From an uncultured Faecalibacterium sp. (GTDB lineage: Bacteria > Bacillota > Clostridia > Oscillospirales > Ruminococcaceae), in NCBI GenBank assembly GCA_934511465.1, contig CAKSWG010000007.1, positions 1 to 64,000 on the forward strand: DNA of 64,000 nucleotides, given 5' to 3'. A program made the translations under genes and the position numbers. Below the pieces are notes generated by a model that worked only from the letters and a program-made list of their open reading frames with translations, was not told the origin of the DNA and did not search any database. This document shows positions 44,730-52,993 of the stretch, piece after piece (the stretch's first letter is position 1; every line of letters starts with the position of its first letter).

Positions 44730-45584
44730 TCAGATGCTGGCTTTTTTGGCCGCGGCCTGCACCACATGGCCCACCAATACCGAGGTGGTCACTGTGCCTA
44801 CGCCGCCGGGTACGGGCGTAATGGCGTCCACAATGGGTTCTGCTTCGACAAACTTCACGTCGCCGCACAGCTTGCCTTCTTCGTTTACATGGATGCCCAC
44901 ATCCACCACCGTCTGGCCCTCGCGCAGGCAGTCGGCGCCCACGGCACCCATTTTGCCCATGGCCACCACGATCACATCCGCCTCTTTGCAGAGGGCGGGC
45001 AGATTTTGTGTGTGGGAATTGCAGAGGGTCACGGTGGCGTTCTCGCGGTCCAGCATCATGGCGGCGGGCTTGCCTACCACAAGGCTGCGGCCTACCACGA
45101 CAGCGCGTCTGCCGGAAAGCGGAATGTTATAATACTTCAGGATCTCAAGACAGGCCTGCGCAGTGCAGGGCGCGTAGCCGAGGTCGGTATTGGTGAATAC
45201 TCCGGCCAGTGATCCGTCCGTGATGCCGTCAATGTCCTTTTCCGGAGCCAGAGCTGCACGCACAGTGCGGTCGTCAAACTGTTTGGGCAGCGGACGGAAC
45301 AGCAGACAGCCATGGATGGCATCCTCTGCGTTGATCTCTGCAATCACTTTCAGCAGGTCGTCCTGAGAGGCGTCAGCGGGCAGCAGAAACTGCTTTACCT
45401 CCACGCCAACCTTGCCGCAGCGGGTCATGACGCCGCGCTCGTAGGAGAGGTCGTCCTCGCGCTCACCCACCCGCACCACAGCCAGCGTGGGGATGATGCC
45501 TTTTGCCTTGAGCTGTCCGCACAGTGCAGCGTTGCGCTCGTTCATGGCGGCCACAACGGGCGCGCCTTTTAAAATCGTTGCCAT
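44730..45584 (-). CDS. folD: FolD-type methylenetetrahydrofolate dehydrogenase, cyclohydrolase residues missing
   Basis: A 284-residue FolD-family protein. The NADP-binding half is intact (VVVGRSLVVGKP; DVGIHVNEEGKL; ITPVPGGVG) and so is the KDIDG motif at 116-120. In the active site the usual YxxxK reads YERGV (Tyr48, Val52), so the catalytic Lys is absent, and the usual Gln of the VQLPLP motif is Phe96 (LLFRPLP). Both changes predict loss of cyclohydrolase but not dehydrogenase activity. FchA, a separate cyclohydrolase, is 27 nt upstream. The start is the ATG at 45584 after GAGGG; 45599 is an alternative. Confidence 0.93.
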   Translation of the reverse strand: MATILKGAPVVAAMNERNAALCGQLKAKGIIPTLAVVRVGEREDDLSYERGVMTRCGKVGVEVKQFLLPADASQDDLLKVIAEINAEDAIHGCLLFRPLPKQFDDRTVRAALAPEKDIDGITDGSLAGVFTNTDLGYAPCTAQACLEILKYYNIPLSGRRAVVVGRSLVVGKPAAMMLDRENATVTLCNSHTQNLPALCKEADVIVVAMGKMGAVGADCLREGQTVVDVGIHVNEEGKLCGDVKFVEAEPIVDAITPVPGGVGTVTTSVLVGHVVQAAAKKASI

Positions 45585-45611
45585 AATACGTTCCCTCATT
45601 TGATTTTATTG

Positions 45612-46262
45612 TCAGAAGTTGCTTTGATATTTCGGACGGAGTTTCTCTGTCACCGCTGCAAAAACGGCATCTGCCTTCGGCACGAATTCATCCAGCAGTT
45701 TGTCCGCTTTTGCGTCCAGCTCAGCCGCATGTATGCGGTCTGCCATCAGCTTTGTGTTGATGAACACATTCAGGCTTGCGGCCTGCAAGGCGGCCTTGCA
45801 CAGCGCAGCAGCACAGCCCGCATCGGAAACGGCCAGCACACTGCCTTTGGCGGCATATTCTTCCACAAGGGCAATACCCTCGGCGCATTTTGCCATGATG
45901 TCCAGCGGCACGGCGCAGGCGGAATCCAGTGCTTTTTCCAGCACGGCGGCCTTGTGCGCGGCCTGTTCCGGAGTTTCCTTTGGCAGGCCGTAAGCTGCGG
46001 CCAGCGGCGCAAAGGCTTCGGCGTCAGCCTGCACCAAGGCTTCCAGCTCCCGGCGCAGGGCGTCGGCCTTGTTGTTCAGGGCCTGAATGTCTGCTTCCAC
46101 AGCGGTATATTTCTTTTTGCCGGTGGTCAGATTGCCCACCATGTTGCCCAGTGCCACACCGGCGGCACCCACCAGCGCCGCCGCACCGCCGCCGCCCGGC
46201 GTGGGCGCTTTGCCGGCCAGCTCTGTGAGAAACTCCTCGCAGCTCAACTTGGTCATTTCCAT
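45612..46262 (-). CDS. fchA: Methenyltetrahydrofolate cyclohydrolase (FchA, cyclodeaminase family)
   Basis: A 216-residue all-helical protein of the formiminotransferase-cyclodeaminase family. The signature APTPGGGGAAALVGAAGVALGNMV near residues 18-41 is diagnostic, followed by VPLDIMAKC and the SDAGCAAALCKAAL region. Stand-alone members act as 5,10-methenyl-THF cyclohydrolase. The start ATG at 46262 overlaps the MTHFS gene by 10 nt, with GAGAGGGG upstream; a second ATG at 46256 is possible. Its place beside a FolD lacking cyclohydrolase residues supports the assignment. Confidence 0.92.
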   Translation of the reverse strand: MEMTKLSCEEFLTELAGKAPTPGGGGAAALVGAAGVALGNMVGNLTTGKKKYTAVEADIQALNNKADALRRELEALVQADAEAFAPLAAAYGLPKETPEQAAHKAAVLEKALDSACAVPLDIMAKCAEGIALVEEYAAKGSVLAVSDAGCAAALCKAALQAASLNVFINTKLMADRIHAAELDAKADKLLDEFVPKADAVFAAVTEKLRPKYQSNF

Positions 46263-46825
46263 TGGTAAATACCCCTCTCTGTTACATAGGCGTCCAGCCG
46301 CTGATCGTGCTCGTCCACGGCGGCGTGTTCCACCCGCTGTACCTCAAATGCAATGCCGATCTTCACCGCGTTTTTACAACTGGGGAGATACCGGTCATAG
46401 TAGCCCTTGCCCATGCCGACCCGGAAGCAGTCCGCATCAAAAGCCGTGCAGGGCACAAGGACCAGCTCCAGCGTTTCTGGCAGCAGGATCTCCGACCGGC
46501 TCAGGATGGGGGTGCGGATGCCATACTGTCCCACCTCCCAGCCGTCCGAGCCGGGCACAGCGGCGGTAAGGGAATATTCCTCGCCGCACACCGGATAGGC
46601 CAGCGTTTTGCCTTGCGCCTGCGCCTTTTCCGCAAAGGCAGAAAGGTCGGCTTCAGAGCCAAACGCCGCATACAGCAGGATGGTCTGCGCATTCTGCACG
46701 GCATCCAGCTGCCAGAGGTTCGCGCACAGGGCTTTGTTTGCGGCGGAACGCACTTCCGGCGCAAGAGCCTTGCGGGCGGCACGGCCTGCCTTGCGCTGGG
46801 CCTGCTTTTCTTCGATGACCGTCAC
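46253..46825 (-). CDS. 5-formyltetrahydrofolate cyclo-ligase
   Basis: Converts 5-formyl-THF to 5,10-methenyl-THF with ATP (MTHFS; YqgN/YgfA family). The 190-residue protein has the N-terminal KQAQRKAGRAARKAL and the substrate/Mg motif VPCTAFDADCFRVGMGKGYYDRYL. I set the start at the GTG at 46825 with AGGTG seven nt ahead; an open frame runs upstream to 46900 without a good ribosome site. It is first of the MTHFS-fchA-folD operon, so three consecutive one-carbon steps are encoded together. Confidence 0.93.
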   Translation of the reverse strand: MTVIEEKQAQRKAGRAARKALAPEVRSAANKALCANLWQLDAVQNAQTILLYAAFGSEADLSAFAEKAQAQGKTLAYPVCGEEYSLTAAVPGSDGWEVGQYGIRTPILSRSEILLPETLELVLVPCTAFDADCFRVGMGKGYYDRYLPSCKNAVKIGIAFEVQRVEHAAVDEHDQRLDAYVTERGIYQWK

Positions 46826-46951
46826 CGGAAAACACCTCGCTTCATTTATGACCGGACTGACCTGAAAAATATACAAAAACGACACTGCATTTTTATACAA
46901 GTATAATAAACACTTCAGACGAAAAAAGCAAGCCTTTTGTCAAAATGGAAG

Positions 46952-46980
46952 TTGAAGATTCTACAGCTTTCTGCTATGAT
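46952..46980 (+). promoter_or_regulatory. glyA promoter
   Basis: TTGAAG (46952-46957), 17-bp spacer, TGCTATGAT extended -10 (TATGAT at 46975-46980). On the minus strand, the AT-rich block 46855-46912 probably carries the MTHFS operon promoter, but I cannot fix its boxes. Confidence 0.75.
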
Positions 46981-47067
46981 AAGAAAAAGCAATTCGGTTC
47001 GTGCGCGGAGCAGGGTGGCTTGAAGAAATCCGGGGCTTTCTCCGGAAATTGAGAGGGGTAGAATATT

Positions 47068-48321
47068 ATGTACAACGAAATGATGGACACCATTGGTCTG
47101 GTAAACACCGTAGACCCGGAGCTGGCCGCAGCCATGGACCGCGAGCTGGACCGTCAGCGCCAGAACATCGAGCTGATCGCCAGCGAGAACATCGTCTCTC
47201 CGGCTGTCATGGCTGCAATGGGCAGCGTGCTCACCAATAAGTACGCTGAGGGCCTGCCCGGCAAGCGCTACTATGGCGGCTGCGTCTACGTGGACGAGGT
47301 GGAGAACATTGCCATTCAGCGTGCCTGCAAACTGTTCGGCGCAAAGTACGCCAATGTGCAGCCGCACTCCGGCGCACAGGCCAATCTGGCTGTTTATTTT
47401 GCTCTGCTGGATCTGGGCGATACCGTCATGGGCATGGACCTGTCGCAGGGCGGCCATCTGACCCACGGCTCTCCGGTGAATATGTCCGGCAAGAACTATA
47501 ACTTCGTCTCCTACGGCGTCAATGCTGATGGCGTGATCGACTACGCTGAGCTGGAAAAGCAGGTCAAGAAGGTGCGCCCCAAGCTGATCGTGGCCGGCGC
47601 ATCCGCATATCCCCGCGCCATCGATTTTGAGAAGATCGCTGAGATCGCGCATGGCTACGGCGCTTTCCTGATGGTGGATATGGCCCACATCGCCGGTCTG
47701 GTGGCAGGCGGCCAGCACCAGAGCCCCGTGCCTTATGCAGACGTTGTCACCACTACCACTCACAAGACTCTGCGCGGCCCCCGCGGCGGCCTGATCCTCA
47801 CCAACAACCCTATCCTTGCAAAGCGCATCAACTCTGCCGTGTTCCCCGGCACGCAGGGCGGCCCGCTGGAGCACGTGATCGCCGCAAAGGCTGTTTGCTT
47901 TGGCGAGGCCCTCAAGCCTGAGTTTAAGGAATATGCACGCAAGATCGTGGAGAACGCACAGGCTCTGGCTGCTGAGCTGCAAGCTCGCGGCGTCAAGCTG
48001 GTGTCCGGCGGCACCGATAACCACCTGATGCTCATCGACCTGCGCGACGAAGAGTGTACCGGCAAAGAGCTGGAAGCCCGTCTGGACAGCGTGCACATCA
48101 CTGCCAATAAGAACACTGTCCCCGGCGAGACCCGCAGCCCGTTCGTCACCTCCGGCGTGCGTCTGGGTACCCCGGCTGTCACCACCCGCGGTATGGGTAC
48201 TGCGGAGATGAAGGTGATCGCAGACTGCATCGCAGACTGCATCTGGCACTACGACGAGAAAAAAGACGAGATCAGCGGCCGTGTGCTCAAACTGACCCAC
48301 GATTTCCCGCTGTATCAGTAA
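47068..48321 (+). CDS. glyA: Serine hydroxymethyltransferase
   Basis: PLP enzyme interconverting serine and glycine while charging THF with a C1 unit. The 417-residue protein has [22 protein letters not shown], and the PLP-lysine motif [14 protein letters not shown] near residue 229. Start at the ATG at 47068 after GAGAGGGG. Strong codon bias, own promoter and terminator. Divergent from the MTHFS-fchA-folD operon, with which it forms a functional C1 group. Confidence 0.98.
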   Translation: MYNEMMDTIGLVNTVDPELAAAMDRELDRQRQNIELIASENIVSPAVMAAMGSVLTNKYAEGLPGKRYYGGCVYVDEVENIAIQRACKLFGAKYANVQPHSGAQANLAVYFALLDLGDTVMGMDLSQGGHLTHGSPVNMSGKNYNFVSYGVNADGVIDYAELEKQVKKVRPKLIVAGASAYPRAIDFEKIAEIAHGYGAFLMVDMAHIAGLVAGGQHQSPVPYADVVTTTTHKTLRGPRGGLILTNNPILAKRINSAVFPGTQGGPLEHVIAAKAVCFGEALKPEFKEYARKIVENAQALAAELQARGVKLVSGGTDNHLMLIDLRDEECTGKELEARLDSVHITANKNTVPGETRSPFVTSGVRLGTPAVTTRGMGTAEMKVIADCIADCIWHYDEKKDEISGRVLKLTHDFPLYQ

Positions 48322-48338
48322 GCAGCACTTCAGTTTTA

Positions 48339-48377
48339 AAAGAGGAAGAGTTTTGCGGCTCTTCCTCTTTCTTTTTT
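48339..48377 (+). terminator. glyA terminator
   Basis: AAAGAGGAAGAG (48339-48350) and its exact complement CTCTTCCTCTTT (48359-48370), then CTTTTTT. Confidence 0.92.
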
Positions 48378-48424
48378 GCGCTGGTTGTGCTACCATAAAA
48401 ACAGCAGTAAAAGGAGTGCAGAGC

Positions 48425-48940
48425 ATGGAACGGAGCGGGCTTTTACATCTTTATTATGGGGACGGCAAGGGCAAGACCACTGCCGCCATGGGCCTTGCCC
48501 TGCGGGCGCTGGGCAGCGGCAAAAAGGTGGTGGTTCTGCAATTCCTGAAAGGGAGCAAAAGCGGCGAGGTACCGCTTCTGGAACAGCTGGGCGCAAAAAT
48601 CTACCGGGGCAAAGCCGGGCAGAAATTTGTGTTCCAGATGAATGAGGAGGAAAAGGCTGCTACCCGCCAGCTGCAAAATGCAAATCTCACTGCTGCTGCG
48701 GCGGATGAAGCTGACCTTCTCATTTTGGATGAAGCGGGCAGCGCGTGGGAGCTGGATATGGTGGACAAAGCCCTGCTGCAAAAAGCTGTTCTGGCCCGGC
48801 CCGCCGGGCAGGAGTGCGTGCTGACAGCCCATGCTGCGCCGCAGTGGATGCTGGACGCTGCCGATTACGTGACCGAGATGAAATGCCGCCGGCACCCGTA
48901 CCAAAAGGGCATTGCTGCCCGGCAGGGCATTGAGTATTGA
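48425..48940 (+). CDS. cobO: ATP:corrinoid adenosyltransferase (CobA/CobO type)
   Basis: Transfers the adenosyl group to Co(I) corrinoids. The 171-residue protein has the P-loop GDGKGKTTAAMGLALRA near residue 13, the acidic motif LLILDEAGSAWEL and the C-terminal DYVTEMKCRRHPYQKGI. Start at the ATG at 48425 after AAAAGGAG. No other cobalamin genes are near, so it may serve salvage. A weak extended -10 (TGCTACCAT, 48388-48396) lies ahead. Confidence 0.92.
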   Translation: MERSGLLHLYYGDGKGKTTAAMGLALRALGSGKKVVVLQFLKGSKSGEVPLLEQLGAKIYRGKAGQKFVFQMNEEEKAATRQLQNANLTAAAADEADLLILDEAGSAWELDMVDKALLQKAVLARPAGQECVLTAHAAPQWMLDAADYVTEMKCRRHPYQKGIAARQGIEY

Positions 48941-48969
48941 CGCAAACACCGGATGGGGGTATTTTTTGT

Positions 48970-49008
48970 CTTGCATTTATCCCACCGGTGTGATATGATA
49001 AATGCAAG
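48970..49008 (+). promoter_or_regulatory. Promoter inside a perfect 12-bp dyad, upstream of the HMA gene
   Basis: TTGCAT (48971-48976), 17-bp spacer, TGATATGAT extended -10 (TATGAT at 48994-48999). A perfect inverted repeat, CTTGCATTTATC (48970-48981) and GATAAATGCAAG (48997-49008), covers both boxes: a likely repressor operator. Confidence 0.7.
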
Positions 49009-49065
49009 AAATCACGCGTGCATATTTGAGCTGGCCCACCACAAAAACAGGGAACTGCTCCGCAC

Positions 49066-49099
49066 CGCTGCCGGGGCAGACCCTTGGCAGCGTTTTGTT
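49066..49099 (+). terminator. Terminator-like hairpin in the HMA gene leader
   Basis: CGCTGCC (49066-49072) pairs with GGCAGCG (49086-49092), followed by TTTTGTTT. It lies downstream of the promoter at 48970-48999, so it could be an attenuator. Confidence 0.6.
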
Positions 49100-49174
49100 T
49101 GAAGTGGCAGTTAGCAAATACTAACATCTCTGCCCGGCCGGGCTGTGTACGCACAAGATCTGGAGGGGAATAAA

Positions 49175-49435
49175 ATGATTGAAACGATCGTAAAAGTAGA
49201 TGGTATGATGTGCGGCATGTGCGAGAGCCATGTCAACGAAGCCGTGCGCAAGGCTTTCCCGGAGGCAAAAAAAGTTGCATCCTCGCAGGCTAAAGGCCAG
49301 ACGGTGATCCACTCCGAACAGCCGCTGGATGAGCAGAAGCTGCGGGATGCCATCAATGCCACCGGCTATGAGGTCAAAGGCGTAAAGAGTGCACCTTACG
49401 AGAAGAAGGGCTTCTTCTCGTTTTTGAAAAAGTAA
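49175..49435 (+). CDS. Heavy-metal-associated (HMA) domain protein, CopZ-like
   Basis: An 86-residue protein: one HMA ferredoxin-like domain with the metal motif GMMCGMC (residues 10-16), then a short tail ending in KKGFFSFLKK. Such proteins bind Cu(I) or Zn(II) and act as chaperones for P-type ATPases. No metal ATPase is adjacent. The start ATG at 49175 follows GGAGGGG. A promoter within a perfect dyad and a hairpin leader suggest tight control, possibly by metal (inference). Confidence 0.88.
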   Translation: MIETIVKVDGMMCGMCESHVNEAVRKAFPEAKKVASSQAKGQTVIHSEQPLDEQKLRDAINATGYEVKGVKSAPYEKKGFFSFLKK

Positions 49436-49470
49436 GCAAACCTTCATACACATAAGGGAGGCGTATCGGA

Positions 49471-50421
49471 ATGAGGATCTTGGTTTACGGTGCAGGCGTT
49501 TTGGGCTGTGAGCTGGCCCATGTGCTGATGCAGAACAAGAAGAACGTTGTCACGCTGCTTGCGCGCGGCGAGTGGAAGGAAATGATCGACCAGAAGGGTC
49601 TGGTCATTCGTCACTGGGCACAGCATAAAACCACGACGGAACACATAAAAACAATCGATACGCTTGCGCCGGATGATTTTTATGATCTTGTCTTTGTGGT
49701 CATGCAGGCCGGCCAGCTGCCGGATGTTCTCCCCGTGCTCAAGGCGAACAAGAGCACGTATTTTGTGTTTGTGGGCAACAACCCCCACGCAAAACAGGTG
49801 CTGGAGTTTATGCAGCGCCCGGCGGATAAAATTGCATTCGGCTTTCAGGGTACAGCCGGCCACCGCGAGCACGACCATGTGGTCAGCGTGTATATGAATC
49901 CCGGTATGACGGTAGGCGGTGCGACCACTCCGCTTTCCGGCACCTTCCGCACCCGGCTCAAAACGGCATTTGACGGCGCAAAGTACAAGCTGACCTTCTA
50001 CAGCGATATGGACGAGTGGCTCAAGTGCCACATTGCACTTATCCTGCCGGTGTGCTATGTGTGCTATGCCTGCAACGGCGATCTGCACCGTGCCACCAAG
50101 CAGCAGCGCGGCGCCATTCTGGACGCCGCTTACGAAGCCTGCCTGATGCTCAAAGATGCGGGCATTCCGGTAAACAACGCGGAAAACACCGACTATTACA
50201 AGCCCGGCGCGCCGGGCCGCCGCCGCATGGAAGCTATGGTGTTTGCCATGGCCAAAACACCGCTGGGCAAGCTGTGTGCGTCCGATCACGCCATGCACGC
50301 TGTGGCCGAGATGAAGTATCTGGACGAAGCCTTTGAGGCCCTGCGCAAACAGGCCGGCACGGCAATGCCTATGTGGGAAAAGCTGCGCACGGATATGCCT
50401 GCATGGAGCAGCTTGAAATGA
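49471..50421 (+). CDS. Ketopantoate reductase family protein
   Basis: A 316-residue NAD(P)-dependent oxidoreductase of the ApbA/PanE family. The N-terminal Rossmann motif is YGAGVLGCELA (residues 5-15); LARGEW and FVGNNPHA follow. The C-terminal helical domain has KCHIALILPVCYVCYACNGD and the late EMKYLDEAF block. Members of this divergent group are not proven to reduce ketopantoate, and no pan genes are near, so the substrate is open. It begins 35 nt after the HMA gene. Confidence 0.82.
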   Translation: MRILVYGAGVLGCELAHVLMQNKKNVVTLLARGEWKEMIDQKGLVIRHWAQHKTTTEHIKTIDTLAPDDFYDLVFVVMQAGQLPDVLPVLKANKSTYFVFVGNNPHAKQVLEFMQRPADKIAFGFQGTAGHREHDHVVSVYMNPGMTVGGATTPLSGTFRTRLKTAFDGAKYKLTFYSDMDEWLKCHIALILPVCYVCYACNGDLHRATKQQRGAILDAAYEACLMLKDAGIPVNNAENTDYYKPGAPGRRRMEAMVFAMAKTPLGKLCASDHAMHAVAEMKYLDEAFEALRKQAGTAMPMWEKLRTDMPAWSSLK

Positions 50422-50443
50422 GCAGTTTGAAATAAGCGGAACC

Positions 50444-50483
50444 AAAAAATGAGAAGCCGTATTTTTACAGCTTCTCATTTTTT
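50444..50483. terminator. Bidirectional terminator between convergent genes
   Basis: AAAAAATGAGAAGC (50444-50457) and its exact complement GCTTCTCATTTTTT (50470-50483). It overlaps the last 9 bases of the helicase gene. Confidence 0.92.
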
Positions 50484-52967
50484 ATGCCAGAAATCTTGCA
50501 GCGCGTCCGTCAGTTCATCGGCATTGCGCAGATACCGGATGTGCCGCCAGTGCGGCGGGAACAGCCGGGTATACTCTGACCGGGCAAAGCGGTCATCCAG
50601 TAAAAGCACGACGCCCTGATCTTTCGGTGTGCGGATCACACGTCCTGCCGCCTGCAACACCTTGTTCATGCCGGGATAACGGTAGGCATAGTCGAAGCCG
50701 GAACCGTTCTGCGCATCGTAGTAAATGCGCAGCATTTCCTGCCGGGGGTTCACCTGCGGCAGGCCTACGCCCACGATAGCGCACCCGATCAGCCTTGAGC
50801 CCGCAAGGTCCACACCCTCGCCAAAGATACCGCCCATCACACCAAAACCCAGCAGCGTTTCTTTGGGCTCGGGCACAAACTGCGCCAGAAACGCGTCCCG
50901 TGCGGCATCATCCAACCGGCTTTCCTGCACGATGGTGCGCAGCTTTGGGTACCGTGCGGCAAAATCCTCGTGCACCTGCCGCAGATAGGCATAGCTTGGG
51001 AAAAACGCCAGATAATTTCCGGTCCGGCTTTCTGCCATCCGGGCCAGTGCGTCCGAAACGGCCTGCACGCTGGCCTCCCGGTCACGGTAGCGGGTGGAGA
51101 TATTCGGCAGGCAATACAGGCCGAGATTTTCTGCCGGGAAAGGGCTTTCCAGCGCCACCGCCCGGGCATCGGCGCTGCCCAGTACGCTGCGGTAAAAGGA
51201 GGGCGGTGCCAGCGTTGCGCTGAACAATGCAGCGCTGCGCCCGGCTGCAAGGCTTGCGTCCACAAAGGGGGCAGGGTCCAGACAGAGAAGATGCAGCTCC
51301 AGCTCACTGCCGTGGACGGTAAGCTGGGTGACAAAATGGCTGTCGTACCGCTCAGCCGCGCGGGCGATATCCTGAATTGCAAAATACAGCTCCAGCATCT
51401 GGGCGTGGGCGTCGGCATCCGGATTTGTCTCCAGCCAGTTCTGCAAAGGTGCCTGCACCGCCCGCAGCGGGCTGAGCAAGGCAGATGGAAGCTCCTGCAA
51501 AAACACGGTGCCGTCCTGTGCATACAGCGGCTGCGGCAGCTCAAAGGCGGGCGGTGCATCCTTCGCCAGAAGGCTGGTCTGAGCAGCATCGCTTTCCGGT
51601 GGAGCGGGCTGGCTGCGGCGCGGCGCAAGGCGTGCACAGGCCTTCCGCGCTTCCAACAGAGTCTTGTCGGCGCGGGTCAGCGCAGTTTTGAGAGCACTTT
51701 TGCCTTTGCCGAGCGCGCGTTTTGCATCGGTCAGGCTGCTTTTGGCAAAATATGCTGAATACATGGCCCGGGCGCGGTCCGGCAGGTTGTGTGCTTCGTC
51801 GATCAAAAACAGCCAGTCGCCGGGCGCATCAAAGAACCGCCGAAGATGCACCACCGGGTCAAACAGGTAATTATAGTCGCCAATGATCACATCACACCAT
51901 TCGCTCAGGTCCAGCCCCAGCTCAAAGGGACACACCGAAAACTGCTCTGCAACCTCGGCCAGCGCTGCACGGCTGAAACTGCCTGAACCATCCAGCAGGG
52001 CTGTCAGTGCGTCTTTGACACGGTCGTAGTAGCCGTTAGCATAGGGACAAAGCTCCGGCAGACAGGCGGGATGTCCTTCTGCGTCCGGGTGCAGGCAGAC
52101 TTTTTCCTTTGCGGTCAGGGTCACGCTGCGCAGGGCAAGGCCGGGCTGCGCAGCGTGCAGGCGGGCAAGTGCGTCCTCGGCAGCAGCCTGCGTCGTATTG
52201 CGGGCGGTGAGGTAAAACAGTTTTTCGCCGCTGCCCTCGGCCATGGCCTTTAAAGCGGGGAAGAGTACACTCATGGTCTTGCCGATGCCCGTGGGCGCCT
52301 GACAGAACAGCCGTGTGCCGCCCTTGCGGCCAGCTTCCTTGCCGGTGCGGCAGGCGCGGTAGACTTCGCCCGCCAGCGCGCGCTGCCCGGGACGGTACTG
52401 CGCAAATGGAAACGGCAATTCCGTAAGACTTTGAGTGCGGGCCTTAGCCCAGTGCAGCTGCCGCTGTGCCCATGGCACATACTGGCATAGGAGTTCGTGC
52501 AGGAATTGCTCCAGCTCCTGCTGGGAAAAATGGCGCACAAAGCGGATGATCTGGTTCGTGTCCACCTGATAATAGGTGAGCTGGATGCTCATCTCCGGCA
52601 GGTTTTGCTGTGCGGCATAAATGGCACCATATACCATGCCCTGTGCCCAATGGCAGGGGTTCATGTCCTCGGTGATCGCATCAAAAGGCACTGTGGTGGT
52701 TTTGATCTCGTCGATCACCACAGTACCGTTTTTATTGGTAAAAATACCGTCGGCCCGGCCTTCCAGCGTGAACGTGATACCGTCAACCTCATGGTCGGAG
52801 GAAAGCGATACTTCGGCTTCGTAGCCTTCACCGGCAGCCTTTTGCAGTTTGCGGTGGATGCGCGCACCTTCCAGCGCACGGTCAAAGCCGGTGAATCGGC
52901 TGTCGATGCTGCCGGTGCGCAGCAGAAACTCCACCAGCTGCCGGATGGGCAGACGGATATTTGCCAA
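50475..52967 (-). CDS. Rad3/XPD-like helicase with N-terminal PD-(D/E)xK nuclease domain
   Basis: An 830-residue fusion. The first 175 residues form a RecB/Cas4-like nuclease domain (GRADGIF ... VVIDEIKTT, then HWAQGMVYG). The rest is a superfamily 2 helicase of the XPD/DinG group: Walker A QAPTGIGKT, DEAH box FLIDEAHNL, C-terminal motif GRVIRTPKDQG with the Arg finger. Cysteines between Walker A and B (CLHP, CLPELCPY, CPFEL) fit the Fe-S cluster of XPD enzymes. TTG start at 52967, nine nt after GGAGG. Likely DNA repair. Confidence 0.9.
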   Translation of the reverse strand: MANIRLPIRQLVEFLLRTGSIDSRFTGFDRALEGARIHRKLQKAAGEGYEAEVSLSSDHEVDGITFTLEGRADGIFTNKNGTVVIDEIKTTTVPFDAITEDMNPCHWAQGMVYGAIYAAQQNLPEMSIQLTYYQVDTNQIIRFVRHFSQQELEQFLHELLCQYVPWAQRQLHWAKARTQSLTELPFPFAQYRPGQRALAGEVYRACRTGKEAGRKGGTRLFCQAPTGIGKTMSVLFPALKAMAEGSGEKLFYLTARNTTQAAAEDALARLHAAQPGLALRSVTLTAKEKVCLHPDAEGHPACLPELCPYANGYYDRVKDALTALLDGSGSFSRAALAEVAEQFSVCPFELGLDLSEWCDVIIGDYNYLFDPVVHLRRFFDAPGDWLFLIDEAHNLPDRARAMYSAYFAKSSLTDAKRALGKGKSALKTALTRADKTLLEARKACARLAPRRSQPAPPESDAAQTSLLAKDAPPAFELPQPLYAQDGTVFLQELPSALLSPLRAVQAPLQNWLETNPDADAHAQMLELYFAIQDIARAAERYDSHFVTQLTVHGSELELHLLCLDPAPFVDASLAAGRSAALFSATLAPPSFYRSVLGSADARAVALESPFPAENLGLYCLPNISTRYRDREASVQAVSDALARMAESRTGNYLAFFPSYAYLRQVHEDFAARYPKLRTIVQESRLDDAARDAFLAQFVPEPKETLLGFGVMGGIFGEGVDLAGSRLIGCAIVGVGLPQVNPRQEMLRIYYDAQNGSGFDYAYRYPGMNKVLQAAGRVIRTPKDQGVVLLLDDRFARSEYTRLFPPHWRHIRYLRNADELTDALQDFWHKK

Positions 52968-52993
52968 AGCATTTCACCTCCGTTCAAATCGTA

